DNA from: UBA9676 sp036522155
GTDB lineage: Bacteria; Actinomycetota; Actinomycetes; Streptosporangiales; Streptosporangiaceae
DNA: 26,421 nt
NCBI GenBank assembly: GCA_036522155.1
Contig: DATDGI010000135.1
Coordinates: 1 to 26,421, forward strand
Reading direction: 5' to 3'
The position numbers and the translations under genes were made by a program. This document shows positions 1-7,209 of the stretch, in pieces. Position 1 is the stretch's first letter. Each line of letters opens with the position of its first letter. A model generated the notes under the pieces. The model saw only the letters and a list, made by a program, of their open reading frames with translations. It was not told the origin of the DNA and did no database searches.

Positions 1-1
1 C

Positions 2-76
2 CCGCCAGCCGGCGGGGTCTACGCTGTGGCCAGCGGCCACCGCATCATCATCGGGCGCCGGCACAACCCCGCATGA
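2..76 (+). CDS. C-terminal end of an unidentified protein, cut by the window edge
   Basis: From base 2 one frame runs open for 24 codons (ending in RRHNPA) to a TGA at 74-76. The composition is coding-like, but it is too short to place in a family. An ATG at 73-75 overlaps this stop and opens a 22-codon frame ending at 141, which I do not call as a gene. The rest of 77-200 shows nothing I can assign. It is equally possible that this is a chance open frame. Confidence 0.3.
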   Translation, partial: PPAGGVYAVASGHRIIIGRRHNPA

Positions 77-200
77 TCACGCGGTGGCCGTGCTATCGAC
101 CGGGTTACGTCAAAGATCACGAAGTGACGCTGCCGTACTAGGCAAGCGGGCAGCCTAAGCGCAGGCGAACAGCGAGGGTGGCTGGGCTGGGGCGGTGCGG

Positions 201-773
201 CTAGCCGATGGATGCAAGGAGCCGGTGCATATCGGCGCGGGTGGCGATCCGCGTGAATGCGAGGTGGCTGTAAGCGGGGTCACGGGCCGCGGCGGTGTAA
301 CGCTCCCGGTAGATGGGATAGTGGTGCCAGGCCCACGAGATGACCGATTCCTGCTGATCCCAGGTGAGCAGGTTGCGCCAGCGCTCCCGGTTGCCGTTCC
401 ACAACTCCGTCCGGGCGGCCACGCGGCGGATGGAGCGCCAGATGAGCCGGCGCATCACGGTGCGGCGGGGCGGGTCCAGCCAGATCACCGTGTCCGCGCG
501 TGCCCAGATCAGCGGCAGGACGGCGTGGTAGTTGCCATCGACGACCCACCCGTCGCCGGCCACGATGGCGGTCACGCGGTGGCGGAACTGATCCTGCGGC
601 AGGGGTGTCCAGTCCGGTTGATGATGGATCGCGTCGAGTTCGGCATACGGCACCGCAAGGCGCGCGGCAAGATCCCGGCCCAGGGTCGACTTCCCCGATC
701 CCGGCACACCGATCATGGACACGCGCCGCACGAACCGCGACGCTACCAGCGCGCCCGCACCCCAGATCACCAT
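201..773 (-). CDS. P-loop kinase of the adenylate-kinase/topology-modulation (FlaR-like) type
   Basis: This is a cytosolic P-loop NTPase of 190 residues. A Walker A motif, GVPGSGKST, lies at residues 22-30. It is followed by the ELDAIHHQPDW segment that in this family forms the substrate lid region, a WVVDGNYH strand near residue 76, and a D-P-P-R-R-T-V-M-R-R arginine-rich stretch. These are the hallmarks of the small 'adenylate kinase-like' proteins annotated as topology modulation proteins, whose true substrate is unknown. The start is uncertain: ATG at 773 gives an unusual 14-residue leader, while GTG at 731 would begin VRRVSMIG, closer to the usual family start. Neither has a clear Shine-Dalgarno. 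It is convergent with nothing obvious and lies downstream of the MarR gene on the same strand with a 73-bp gap. Two further small P-loop proteins occur in this window. Confidence 0.82.
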   Translation of the reverse strand: MVIWGAGALVASRFVRRVSMIGVPGSGKSTLGRDLAARLAVPYAELDAIHHQPDWTPLPQDQFRHRVTAIVAGDGWVVDGNYHAVLPLIWARADTVIWLDPPRRTVMRRLIWRSIRRVAARTELWNGNRERWRNLLTWDQQESVISWAWHHYPIYRERYTAAARDPAYSHLAFTRIATRADMHRLLASIG

Positions 774-846
774 GCGCGCTCATGCCGCAGGTAGAGCGGC
801 GTATGGCTGGCTGCATCCTGAACCGCGGTTGGTCTTTGGCAGTGGC

Positions 847-1293
847 TTACCACAGTGGCCGCAGCGGGCCCGTGGGGGCGATGCGGGCGAGATCGTCACG
901 CAGGGCACGCAGGCGTGGTGCGCCCAGCGCGTCCGCCCAGGGACGCACGGTGTCTGCCATGGCCGCGTCGGCGGCGCGGGTACAAGCCCAGCCTTTCTCG
1001 GTAAGCACGATCAGCCTGGCGCGGGCGTCGCCGGGATGGGTGCGGCGCTCGACGTAGCCTTGGGCGGCGAGTTCGTCAATGAGCTGGGCGGCGGCCTGGC
1101 GGGAGATGCCCAGATGGCTGGCCAGCTGCGTCAACGTAGCTCCGTCCGGGGCGAGCCGGGCGAAGGCGAAGCCATGAGCCGGGCGGATGCCGGTGAATCC
1201 GCGAGCGCTGACGCCGGCCGAGATCCCGTCGACCAGGGCCCGGCTCGCCGTGAGCAGCGCGGCCGCCAGGGCCTGGGCCTCGTGGTCCTGCAT
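847..1293 (-). CDS. MarR-family transcriptional regulator
   Basis: A 148-residue DNA-binding repressor of the MarR family, expected to act as a dimer. The winged helix-turn-helix spans about residues 53-97: TLTQLASHLGISRQAAAQLI holds the recognition helix, and ERRTHPGDARARL is the typical wing with its conserved D-x-R segment. ATG at 1293 gives the normal MarR length. The longer open frame reaching 1512 runs back through the divergent gene and is rejected. The gene is divergent from the cupin gene at 1369, and the 75-bp gap contains two copies of a palindromic element, so it probably represses both itself and the cupin operon. A TAATCT hexamer on the minus strand (bases 1307-1312) could be its own -10 box. 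The ligand cannot be read from the sequence. Confidence 0.9.
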   Translation of the reverse strand: MQDHEAQALAAALLTASRALVDGISAGVSARGFTGIRPAHGFAFARLAPDGATLTQLASHLGISRQAAAQLIDELAAQGYVERRTHPGDARARLIVLTEKGWACTRAADAAMADTVRPWADALGAPRLRALRDDLARIAPTGPLRPLW

Positions 1294-1302
1294 GGGTACA
1301 GC

Positions 1303-1336
1303 TTGACAGATTAGGCAGGCTACTTGAGCATATAGG
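1303..1336 (+). promoter_or_regulatory. Promoter for the cupin operon
   Basis: An exact TTGACA lies at 1303-1308, and the AT-rich stretch GCATATAG at 1328-1335 provides the -10 region with a spacing of about 18-19 bp. Transcription would begin near 1340, about 30 nt before the cupin start. The downstream half overlaps both operator copies, which is the arrangement expected for repression. Confidence 0.5.
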
Positions 1337-1348
1337 CAAGCTACTTGC
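1312..1348. promoter_or_regulatory. Two tandem operator copies, probable MarR binding sites
   Basis: The 15-mers at 1312-1326 (TAGGCAGGCTACTTG) and 1333-1347 (TAGGCAAGCTACTTG) differ at one base and are offset by 21 bp, two helical turns. The second contains a perfect palindrome, GCAAG-CTA-CTTGC (1336-1348). The first is the same palindrome with two mismatches. They lie between the divergent MarR and cupin genes and overlap the cupin promoter. Confidence 0.65.
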
Positions 1349-1368
1349 GTAAATCCGGGAGAGAAACC

Positions 1369-1743
1369 ATGCCGGTCATCCCTGCCAGCCAGGCCGTCGT
1401 CCACCAGATGCACGGCGCGAGCTTCACCTCCTACGCCGCCCCGGCGAGCGGCAGCCAGGAACTGTGCGCCTGGCGCGTCGACATCCCGGGCCGCACCCAG
1501 GGCGTCGCTCACCAGGTCTCGCGCGAAGAGGTGCTCTATGTCCTCAGCGGGACAATGCAGGTGATCCTCAATGATCGGCCGGCCCAGGCGACAGCCGGCG
1601 ACGCGGTCCTGGTCCCAGCCGGCTCGAAATTCCGCATCGACAATCGCTCCGACGAGCCCGTGACCGCCTGGGTCACCACCAATGCCGGGCTCACCGCCCT
1701 CATGCCCGACGGCTCCCGCCTGGTCCCGCCCTGGGCCCGTTGA
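1369..1743 (+). CDS. Small cupin-domain protein
   Basis: A 124-residue single-domain cupin (double-stranded beta-helix). The segment from about residue 47 (AHQVSREEVLYVLSG) through GDAVLVPAGSKF near residue 80 corresponds to cupin motifs 1 and 2. Motif 1 is weak, with one clear His and Glu pair, so metal binding is likely but not certain. ATG at 1369 is chosen because GGGAGAG sits 6-12 bases upstream; an in-frame upstream GTG/ATG-type start at 1345 would fall inside the operator. It is the first gene after the MarR-controlled promoter and is followed 49 bp later by a monooxygenase-like gene. It may bind or modify a small aromatic or quinone compound sensed by the MarR protein; that role is inference. 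Confidence 0.85.
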   Translation: MPVIPASQAVVHQMHGASFTSYAAPASGSQELCAWRVDIPGRTQGVAHQVSREEVLYVLSGTMQVILNDRPAQATAGDAVLVPAGSKFRIDNRSDEPVTAWVTTNAGLTALMPDGSRLVPPWAR

Positions 1744-1770
1744 CCATCATTGAACGCGGCAGCCATCCGT

Positions 1771-1795
1771 GGAGCCACAATGAGGGAGCCACATG
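1771..1795 (+). promoter_or_regulatory. Duplicated ribosome-binding segment ahead of the 1793 gene
   Basis: The 9-mer GGAGCCACA occurs at 1771-1779 and again at 1785-1793, each followed at once by an ATG. The first ATG (1779) opens a different frame with no homology. The second is the chosen start, and GAGGGAG at 1782-1788 serves as its Shine-Dalgarno. Confidence 0.4.
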
Positions 1796-2194
1796 TCCGG
1801 ACCGTTCATCTTCATCGCCACCAACCGGCTCAGGGACGGCAGATTCAGCGCCGAGCAGCAGCGCGTCCCTGGGCTGTCCCATTTCATCGAGGCGAATGAG
1901 CCGCGGCTAATCGCGTTCAACGAGTACGTCAATGAGGACCACAGCGAGGTTACAGTCGTCCAAGTCCATCCGGATGCTGCCTCACTGGAATTCCATATGG
2001 GCATCATCGGCGACCGGGCCCGGGAAGCTTACGCCCAGGCGCTGGAGGCCACTACGGGCATCCAGGTCTTCGGAGCGCCGACCGAAAACATCCTGCGCAT
2101 GCTTCGCCAGCAGGCCGGATCGGGAGTCCCGCTGAGCATCTACCCTCATCACCTAGGCGGGTTCACGCGCACACCGGAAGGCTCAGCCGGATAA
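1793..2194 (+). CDS. Conserved protein, possibly antibiotic-biosynthesis-monooxygenase-like
   Basis: A 133-residue soluble protein. The central part, with LIAFNEYVNEDHSEVTVVQVHPDA followed by SLEFHMGII, has the alternating strand/helix layout of dimeric alpha-beta barrel proteins (ABM or EthD-like fold). The C-terminal tail has a GVPLSIYPHHLGGF segment that I associate with a family of conserved actinobacterial proteins of unknown function. I cannot point to catalytic residues. The ATG at 1793 has GAGGGAG five bases upstream. It is probably co-transcribed with the preceding cupin gene and therefore under MarR control. The 144 bp between its stop and the convergent oxidoreductase gene hold no clear terminator. 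Confidence 0.75.
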   Translation: MSGPFIFIATNRLRDGRFSAEQQRVPGLSHFIEANEPRLIAFNEYVNEDHSEVTVVQVHPDAASLEFHMGIIGDRAREAYAQALEATTGIQVFGAPTENILRMLRQQAGSGVPLSIYPHHLGGFTRTPEGSAG

Positions 2195-2338
2195 GAGAGC
2201 ACCTCCTGCAAGCCGGCCGTGAAGCCACTCAGCTAAGCGCGCGCTATCCCGCCGACCGGGTGCGACGGCGAAGTCCTGGTCGCGCCGCGTGGTGGCGCTA
2301 GCGCAGTTCTGACTCAGCGTCCCGCCGGCTCGGCCTAT

Positions 2339-3610
2339 CTAAGCCTCGGTTCTGGGTGTCCTGGGTTTCTGCCCGGAGCCGATGCCGCTCCGGAACCCCC
2401 CGGTAACGCGGAAGAAGGCGTGCCGCGCGAGCTGACCTCTTGGGATCCGCCAGCACTGGAGCGGATGGTGGCCCGAGTGCATGATGCATATGTTGCATGA
2501 CGTGCAGTCAACCGTGCCGCGCAGTCCGTGCTCGATGCGGCGGACCAGGCTCGGTTCGCGGATGAACGGCCGGGCGAGCGCGACGAAGTCCGCGTCGCCG
2601 CTGGTGACAATGTCTGCCATGGTCGCGACTGAGCGGATGCCGCCACCCAGTACGAGCGGAACCTGAACCGCCGGGCGCAATGCCCGGACGATCCAGCGGT
2701 AGTAGGCCTCCGCCGCTGGCCTGCGCCACAGGCGGTGCGGCAGCAGGTCCGCCACGGCCCGCCGCCTGCTGACGGCGACGTAGGGGACGATGTTGTCGGC
2801 ATACGAGCTCATGAGATTGCAGGAGACCTCGAAGGCATCGGCCCCTGCGGCAACTAGCAGTTTGGCCCGCGGGATCGATTCGTCGAGGCCAAGACCACCC
2901 TCCATGATGTCGGTGAACCCGAGCTTCACGCTCAGCGCATGCGTCGGCGGGAGCTCGGCCCGGACCCGGCGCGTGACTTCGATCGCGAAGCGGTCTCGTC
3001 TGTCGGGCGAGCCACCCCAGCGGTCCTCGCGCTGATTGGTCAGGGGCGAGGAGAACTGCGAGATGAGGTAGCCATTGGCACCATGAAGATGCACGCCGTC
3101 AAAGCCGGCGGCGACCGCCCGGCGGGCCGCGGCGCCGAACGCCTCGACGGTGGCCTCGATCTCCGCGGATGTGGCGGCAGGTACCTGGCGCCCAGTCATC
3201 ACGTTCGGCATACCAGATGGTGCGATCGGCCGGCTGGCCACCGCCACCGACTGGCTGCCCGCGTGAGAGATCTGCGCGAAGATCTTGCCACCGTGCCGGT
3301 GGACGGCGGCCGTGACCGCCTCAAGCGGGCCGATGGCTTCGTCGGTGTCGATCGCGGTCTGATCGCCGTCGTATTGGCCGCGGCGGTCGACGAACATGTG
3401 ACCGGTGATGATCAGGCCAACCCCGTGCCGCGCAAGCTGACCCAGCAGCCGGGCGAGATCCGCGCTGGCAAGGTTGCGGCGGTCGACCATTCCCTCTGAG
3501 GTTCCCGCCCGCACGAAACGGTTGCCGATGGCAGCCTGCCCGATCCGGCACGGCTCGAACAGTGCCTCAATTGCCGCCGTGCCGGCCCGGTCCACTTCGA
3601 TACGGTACAT
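2339..3610 (-). CDS. NADH:flavin oxidoreductase, Old Yellow Enzyme family
   Basis: A 423-residue flavin-dependent ene-reductase-type TIM barrel. Seen in the sequence: LFEPCRIGQAAIGNRFVRAG at the N-terminus (FMN phosphate region in this family), AQISHAGSQS near residue 110, and the signature GFDGVHLHGANGYLISQF with the following NQREDRWGGS and R-x-R-F residues. The C-terminal LGGGIRS and FVALARPFIREP segments bind the FMN phosphate. A cysteine cluster C-x2-C-x2-C-x10-C (DCTSCNICIM onwards) near residue 370-390 resembles the Fe-S site of the 2,4-dienoyl-CoA reductase branch, but the protein ends soon after and lacks the second NAD/FAD-binding half. ATG at 3610 is preferred; the open frame back to 3904 is antisense to the DUF429 gene. 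The substrate is unknown. It is divergent from the DUF429 gene with a 73-bp gap. Confidence 0.9.
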   Translation of the reverse strand: MYRIEVDRAGTAAIEALFEPCRIGQAAIGNRFVRAGTSEGMVDRRNLASADLARLLGQLARHGVGLIITGHMFVDRRGQYDGDQTAIDTDEAIGPLEAVTAAVHRHGGKIFAQISHAGSQSVAVASRPIAPSGMPNVMTGRQVPAATSAEIEATVEAFGAAARRAVAAGFDGVHLHGANGYLISQFSSPLTNQREDRWGGSPDRRDRFAIEVTRRVRAELPPTHALSVKLGFTDIMEGGLGLDESIPRAKLLVAAGADAFEVSCNLMSSYADNIVPYVAVSRRRAVADLLPHRLWRRPAAEAYYRWIVRALRPAVQVPLVLGGGIRSVATMADIVTSGDADFVALARPFIREPSLVRRIEHGLRGTVDCTSCNICIMHSGHHPLQCWRIPRGQLARHAFFRVTGGFRSGIGSGQKPRTPRTEA

Positions 3611-3683
3611 CAAGCCCCAGGTAAGAGCGCCGCCAGGACCTGTAGGCCGCGCCGGGCGTATCCGCTGGGGCATGCTCTGACTC

Positions 3684-4256
3684 GTGGCTGTGTGGATCGG
3701 CGTTGATGTGGGCGGAAAGCGGAAGGGCTTCGACGTGGCGGTCATCGATGACCGCCAGGTCCTGGCCCTGCAGGGCCGCTTGACGTGCCAGCAGGTCGTT
3801 GACCTTGTCATGGCGAATCCGCCCAGGGTCGCCGCCATCGATAGTCCTCGTTCCTGCGCGCCCGAGGGCCAGACTGCCCGGGAAGGCGAGCTCCAGCTCG
3901 CCAAGTCGATCTGCGGTATCCGCTGGACACCCGATGTGAGCCGTGTGCAGGCGAGCGCCTACTACGCCTGGATCATCGAGGGGCTCGCCCTCTTCGACGC
4001 CCTCGTTATGCGCGGTCTCGACGTCATCGAGGTCTTCCCTACTGCCTCGTGGACTCGCTGGCACGGCAAACGAGGCTCCCGGACCCGCTCGTCCTGGACC
4101 CGGCAGGGATTGGCCGCCCTTGAGCTGGATGGCGTGCCGGCACGGACGAACCAGGACCAGCGAGACGCCATTGCCGCTGCGATGACCGCTCGCCAGCACA
4201 CTCTGGCCATGACGGAGACGATGGGGGATATCGTCGTGCCGGCCGGCCACTGGTGA
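3684..4256 (+). CDS. DUF429-domain protein (RNase H-like fold)
   Basis: A 190-residue protein matching DUF429: the N-terminal strand WIGVDVGGKRKGFDVAVID with its acidic residue, the IDSPRSCAPEGQTAREGE segment, ICGIRWTPD, the EVFPTASWTRWHGKRG block and the C-terminal NQDQRDAIAAAMTAR helix. The spaced acidic residues (D9, D53, the E in EVFP, D in QRDA) look like the metal-binding set of an RNase H-like nuclease fold, but no activity has been established for the family to my knowledge. The start is GTG at 3684 without a strong Shine-Dalgarno. It is divergent from the oxidoreductase gene and followed by a 275-bp gap that carries the promoter of the sigma-factor operon. Confidence 0.88.
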   Translation: MAVWIGVDVGGKRKGFDVAVIDDRQVLALQGRLTCQQVVDLVMANPPRVAAIDSPRSCAPEGQTAREGELQLAKSICGIRWTPDVSRVQASAYYAWIIEGLALFDALVMRGLDVIEVFPTASWTRWHGKRGSRTRSSWTRQGLAALELDGVPARTNQDQRDAIAAAMTARQHTLAMTETMGDIVVPAGHW

Positions 4257-4451
4257 CCAGCAGGCTCCCAAAGCCGGGGTCTGGTGATCGAAGTTCCAGG
4301 TGAAGCCCTGCGGGCCAGCTGACTCACTGCCGCCACAGGCGGTTACCTATGTTCGCCGCCGCAGCAGCGCGTCTGCACCCGGGTCCGCCACCAAGACACC
4401 GGCCAGCGCGGGGTGTGACGCGACATGCAGCTGTGGGCGTGTGCGTGCCGG

Positions 4452-4478
4452 TGTCGATTTCGCCTGTGGTCGTTCGTG
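4452..4478 (+). promoter_or_regulatory. Putative ECF42-type promoter of the reductase-DGPF-sigma operon
   Basis: TGTCGA at 4452-4457 is the -35 element I recall for ECF42 sigma factors, and the CG-T element expected at -10 is found in TCGTTCGTG (4470-4478), giving a spacer of 13-17 bp depending on which CGT is used. It lies 54-75 bp upstream of the first gene of an operon whose last gene encodes an ECF42 sigma factor, so autoregulation is likely. Confidence 0.5.
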
Positions 4479-4531
4479 TAGGGGTGACAGGGCCGCGGCA
4501 GGGCGGCCCGCGGCACGAAGGGAGCAGGTCC

Positions 4532-5116
4532 ATGCGTTCGATCACGGTCACGATGTGGGTCACACTCGACGGCGTCGTGCAGGGCCTCGGCCGCCCGGAC
4601 GAGGACACCCGCGGCGGCTTCACGCACGGCGGCTGGGGCCCGCGGTACACCGACGAGGTGATGGGCCAGGAGATGGCCAAGGCCATGGCCAAGCCGGGGG
4701 ACATGCTGTTTGGCCGCCGCACCTGGCAGGACTTCATCACCGCATGGGGACGCCTGACCGACGGCAACCCGGTCACCACGCAAATGAACGCGGCCACCAA
4801 ATACGTCGTCTCGAGGACCCTGGAGGATGCGGATGCCTGGCAGAATTCGATCCTGCTGCGCGGCGATGCGGTCGGCGCGGTGGCCGAGCTGAAGGCCCAG
4901 CCGGGCGGGGATCTCGGGATCATCGGCAGTGTGTCGCTGGTGCGGAGCCTGCACGCCGCCGCCCTGATCGACCGCTACACGCTGCTGATTCACCCGCTGA
5001 CCCTGGGCAGCGGGTCACGGCTGTTCGAGGGCCCCGCCCCGCTGGCCGAGTTCGAGCTCACCGGTAGCGTTGCGACCACCAAGGGCGTGATCATCGCGCA
5101 GTACACGCGCCGGTGA
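4532..5116 (+). CDS. Dihydrofolate reductase-like (RibD C-terminal domain) protein
   Basis: A 194-residue single-domain protein of the RibD-C/DHFR superfamily, expected to bind NADPH. Seen: the N-terminal VTMWVTLDGVVQGLGRPDED strand and loop, MLFGRRTWQDF near residue 65, KYVVSRTLEDADAW, and the dinucleotide-binding DLGIIGSVSLVRSL segment near residue 130, ending with LIDRYTLLIHPLTLGSGSRLF. ATG at 4532 has AAGGGAG eight bases upstream; the longer open frame is not needed. Genes of this type commonly sit beside DGPF/YCII and ECF42 sigma genes, as here: the next gene starts 9 bp after its stop. It is probably a reductase of unknown substrate in the regulon of that sigma factor, not a folate enzyme. 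Confidence 0.88.
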   Translation: MRSITVTMWVTLDGVVQGLGRPDEDTRGGFTHGGWGPRYTDEVMGQEMAKAMAKPGDMLFGRRTWQDFITAWGRLTDGNPVTTQMNAATKYVVSRTLEDADAWQNSILLRGDAVGAVAELKAQPGGDLGIIGSVSLVRSLHAAALIDRYTLLIHPLTLGSGSRLFEGPAPLAEFELTGSVATTKGVIIAQYTRR

Positions 5117-5125
5117 GGAGGGGCC

Positions 5126-5470
5126 GTGCCGCAATACCTGCTTTCGATCTACCAGCCCGACGGCGGCGCGCCCGGCGCCGAAACCATGGCCCGTATCACG
5201 GCCGACCTGCACCGGCTCAACGAGGAGCTGCGCGAGAGCGGCTCGTGGGTGTTCACCGGCGGCCTGCACGCCCCCAGCAGCGCCACCGTCGTGCGAGCCG
5301 ACGGCATGATCACCGACGGCCCGTACCTCGAGGGCAAGGAGCACATCGGCGGGATCTATGTGATCACCGCGCCCGACCTGGACGCGGCGCTGAGGTGGGG
5401 CCGCCAGGCGGCGGCCGCGACCACGCTGCCGATCGAGGTCCGCCCGTTCCAGGACGTCCCGCCCTTCTGA
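5126..5470 (+). CDS. YCII-related (DGPF domain) protein
   Basis: A 114-residue YCII/DGPF protein with a dimeric alpha-beta barrel fold. It opens with PQYLLSIYQPDG and carries ADGMITDGPYLEGKEHIGGIYVI, in which DGPY is the family's DGPF motif. The following LDAALRWGRQAA helix and IEVRPF end are typical. The start is GTG at 5126 with GAGGAGG at 5115-5121. It lies 9 bp after the reductase gene and 4 bp before the sigma-factor gene, so the three are surely one transcript. DGPF proteins are the hallmark partners of ECF42 sigma factors and are thought to be target-gene products of the sigma factor; the biochemical role is not known. Confidence 0.92.
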   Translation: MPQYLLSIYQPDGGAPGAETMARITADLHRLNEELRESGSWVFTGGLHAPSSATVVRADGMITDGPYLEGKEHIGGIYVITAPDLDAALRWGRQAAAATTLPIEVRPFQDVPPF

Positions 5471-5474
5471 CGCG

Positions 5475-6680
5475 ATGACGCCGGAGGAGATCGCGGCGGT
5501 CTTCCGCGCCGAGTACGGCAGGGCCGTCGCGGTCCTCGTCCGCGTGCTGGGCGACATCGACCTGGCCGAGGATGCGGTCGCCGACGCGTTCGCGACCGCC
5601 CTGCAGCGCTGGCCGGGCGAGGGCCCGCCGCCCAGCCCGGCCGGCTGGATCATCACCACCGCGCGCAACCGGGCCATCGACCAGCTGCGCCGCGAGTCGG
5701 CTCGCGCGCACAAGCACGCCGAGGCCGCGATCGTGCACGCCGCGGCCGAGCCCGTAGAGGAGGGCGCTGTGCCCGACGACCGGCTGCGGCTCGTGTTCAC
5801 CTGCTGCCATCCGGCGCTCGCCCGGCCCGCGCAGGTGGCGCTCACCCTGCGCCTGCTCGGTGGGCTGACCACGCCCGAGATCGCACGCGCCTTCCTCGTC
5901 CCCGAGGCGACGATGGCGCAGCGGATCGTCCGGGCGAAGGCGAAGATCCGCGACGCGCGCATCCCCTACCGGGTGCCACACGAGAGCGACCTGCCCGAGC
6001 GCCTCGACGCGGTGCTCGCCGTGCTCTACCTGATCTTCAACGAGGGCTACGTCGCGACGTCGGGCGCCGAGCTCGCGCGCGCCGACCTGTGCGCCGAGGG
6101 GATCCGGCTCGCCCGGCTGCTGGCCGAGCTGATGCCCGATGAGCCGGAAGCGGCGGGGCTGCTCGCGCTGATGCTGCTGACCGAGGCGCGGCGCGGCGCG
6201 CGCACCGACGCCGACGGTGCACTCGTCCGGCTCGCCGACCAGGACCGCTCCCGCTGGGACGCCAGCCTGGTCGCGGAGGGCCGGGCCATCGTCCGCGCCT
6301 GCCTGCGCCGCAACCGCCCAGGCCGTTACCAGCTCCTGGCCGCGATCAACGCCGTGCACACCGACGCGGTCACCGACTGGAAGCAGGTCCTCGCGCTCTA
6401 CGACCAGCTGGCCCGGCTCGACCCGGGCCCGGTCGTGGCCCTCAACCGTGCGGTCGCGGTGGCGGAGGTCGACGGCCCGGCCGCGGCGCTGCGCCTCGTC
6501 GACGGCCTGGGCCTCGACGGCTACCACCTGTTCCACGCCATCCGCGGCGATCTGCTGGCCCGGCTCGGGCGAGCAGCCGACGCCCGGCAGGCGTTCCAAG
6601 CCGCCGCACGGCTCACCCAGAACCAGCGCGAACGCAACTACCTGCTCGCGCGACGCGACGCACTGAACTCACCGGAATGA
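5475..6680 (+). CDS. ECF42-type RNA polymerase sigma factor with long C-terminal extension
   Basis: A 401-residue extracytoplasmic-function sigma factor. Region 2 is at about residues 8-75 (DIDLAEDAVADAFATAL for core binding, GWIITTARNRAIDQLRRE for -10 recognition). Region 4 is at about 105-165 (LTLRLLGGLTTPEIARAFLV with the helix-turn-helix, then MAQRIVRAKAKIRDARIPY). After it comes a roughly 220-residue alpha-helical extension (ERLDAVLAVLYLIFNEGY, then TPR-like helices to the end), the mark of the ECF42 group (DUF6596). No anti-sigma gene is present; in ECF42 the extension is thought to do the control. ATG at 5475 lies 4 bp after the DGPF stop. It probably drives its own operon through the TGTCGA element near 4452. 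The 3' end is convergent with the broken DinB gene, only 3 bp away. Confidence 0.95.
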   Translation: MTPEEIAAVFRAEYGRAVAVLVRVLGDIDLAEDAVADAFATALQRWPGEGPPPSPAGWIITTARNRAIDQLRRESARAHKHAEAAIVHAAAEPVEEGAVPDDRLRLVFTCCHPALARPAQVALTLRLLGGLTTPEIARAFLVPEATMAQRIVRAKAKIRDARIPYRVPHESDLPERLDAVLAVLYLIFNEGYVATSGAELARADLCAEGIRLARLLAELMPDEPEAAGLLALMLLTEARRGARTDADGALVRLADQDRSRWDASLVAEGRAIVRACLRRNRPGRYQLLAAINAVHTDAVTDWKQVLALYDQLARLDPGPVVALNRAVAVAEVDGPAAALRLVDGLGLDGYHLFHAIRGDLLARLGRAADARQAFQAAARLTQNQRERNYLLARRDALNSPE

Positions 6681-6683
6681 GGG

Positions 6684-6953
6684 CTAGAGGTTGTCGAAGA
6701 CCTGCCGGGTCGCGACCGCGACGGTGCGTGCGAGCTGGTTGAGATGAGCCAGGTCGTGCCCGGCGATCTTGGTGATCATCAACCCGAACTGCTCACGGCC
6801 CTTTTCACTGTGGGTCCCCCACCGCTGCCACAGGCCGCGCGGAGTGTGACGCAGCAACGCGGTGTTGTACGCCCGCAGTCCGCTGAGCCGCGACGAGCTT
6901 GGTGGGCTCGGGACGAGGGAGTTGTGACCAGAGCTTCTCGTCGTAGCCCGGGT
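6684..6953 (-). pseudogene. DinB-family gene, 3' part, separated by the IS element
   Basis: This is the C-terminal part of the DinB/DUF664-type protein whose first 98 codons lie at 9482-9778. Joining the two across the element, minus one target copy, restores the codons ...AYPG-YDEKLW... in frame. Downstream there is a further break: PRPEPTKLVAA is in one frame and SGLRAYNTALLRHTPRGLW, then HDLAHLNQLARTVAVATRQVF to the stop, in another. The switch is near 6884-6893 and needs a net loss of two bases or gain of one. The metal-ligand-type histidine of GHDLAHL is present. So the gene carries two independent lesions. The family members are small four-helix metal proteins, usually of unknown function. 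Confidence 0.8.
6946..6953. repeat. Target-site duplication, left copy (GCCCGGGT)
   Basis: GCCCGGGT immediately precedes the left inverted repeat and is repeated exactly after the right one at 9482-9489. Eight bases is the length expected for IS66-family insertion. Confidence 0.93.
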
Positions 6954-6970
6954 GTAACTGGATAGGTCTG
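6954..6970 (+). repeat. IS66 left terminal inverted repeat
   Basis: GTAACTGGATAGGT matches the complement of the right end for 14 of 14 bases, then after one mismatch TG also matches, giving 16 of 17. Confidence 0.93.
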
Positions 6971-7034
6971 CATATTGCTGGCGCTGGAATTGGCTTGTGA
7001 GCGGGCCTGGGATGTGCTGGTTTGAGGTGGCGGG

Positions 7035-7072
7035 CAGGCTGGGTAGCCTGGGTGCAGGCAGGAGCGCCTGCC
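7035..7072 (+). other. Two adjacent short hairpins in the IS leader
   Basis: CAGGCT-GGGT-AGCCTG (7035-7050) and GGCAGG-AGCG-CCTGCC (7057-7072) are two perfect 6-bp stems with tetraloops, six bases apart. They lie in the 256-bp leader between the left end of the element and the KH-domain gene. They could be transposase-binding sites, RNA structures in the leader or chance in GC-rich DNA. A TTG-started 63-codon frame (7022-7213) overlaps them but is not supported as a gene. Confidence 0.4.
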
Positions 7073-7209
7073 GCACTCCGAGCTGCCGTGGCCCGCGCCC
7101 GCGGTGGCGGTGAGGACAAGGGCCGCCGGTTCGCGCTAGCTGGGACAGGTCAGTCACCGCTGAGCCAGGCGATCAGGGCGCGGGGCGGGGTCGCCGCGAG
7201 GGACATGGC

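Noticed and set aside
73..141. 22-codon frame overlapping the left-edge stop by ATGA
   Set aside because: Too short, with no ribosome-binding site or recognisable feature.
5364..6599. 411-codon open frame antisense to the ECF42 sigma gene
   Set aside because: Shadow frame with no recognisable domain, opposite a textbook sigma factor.
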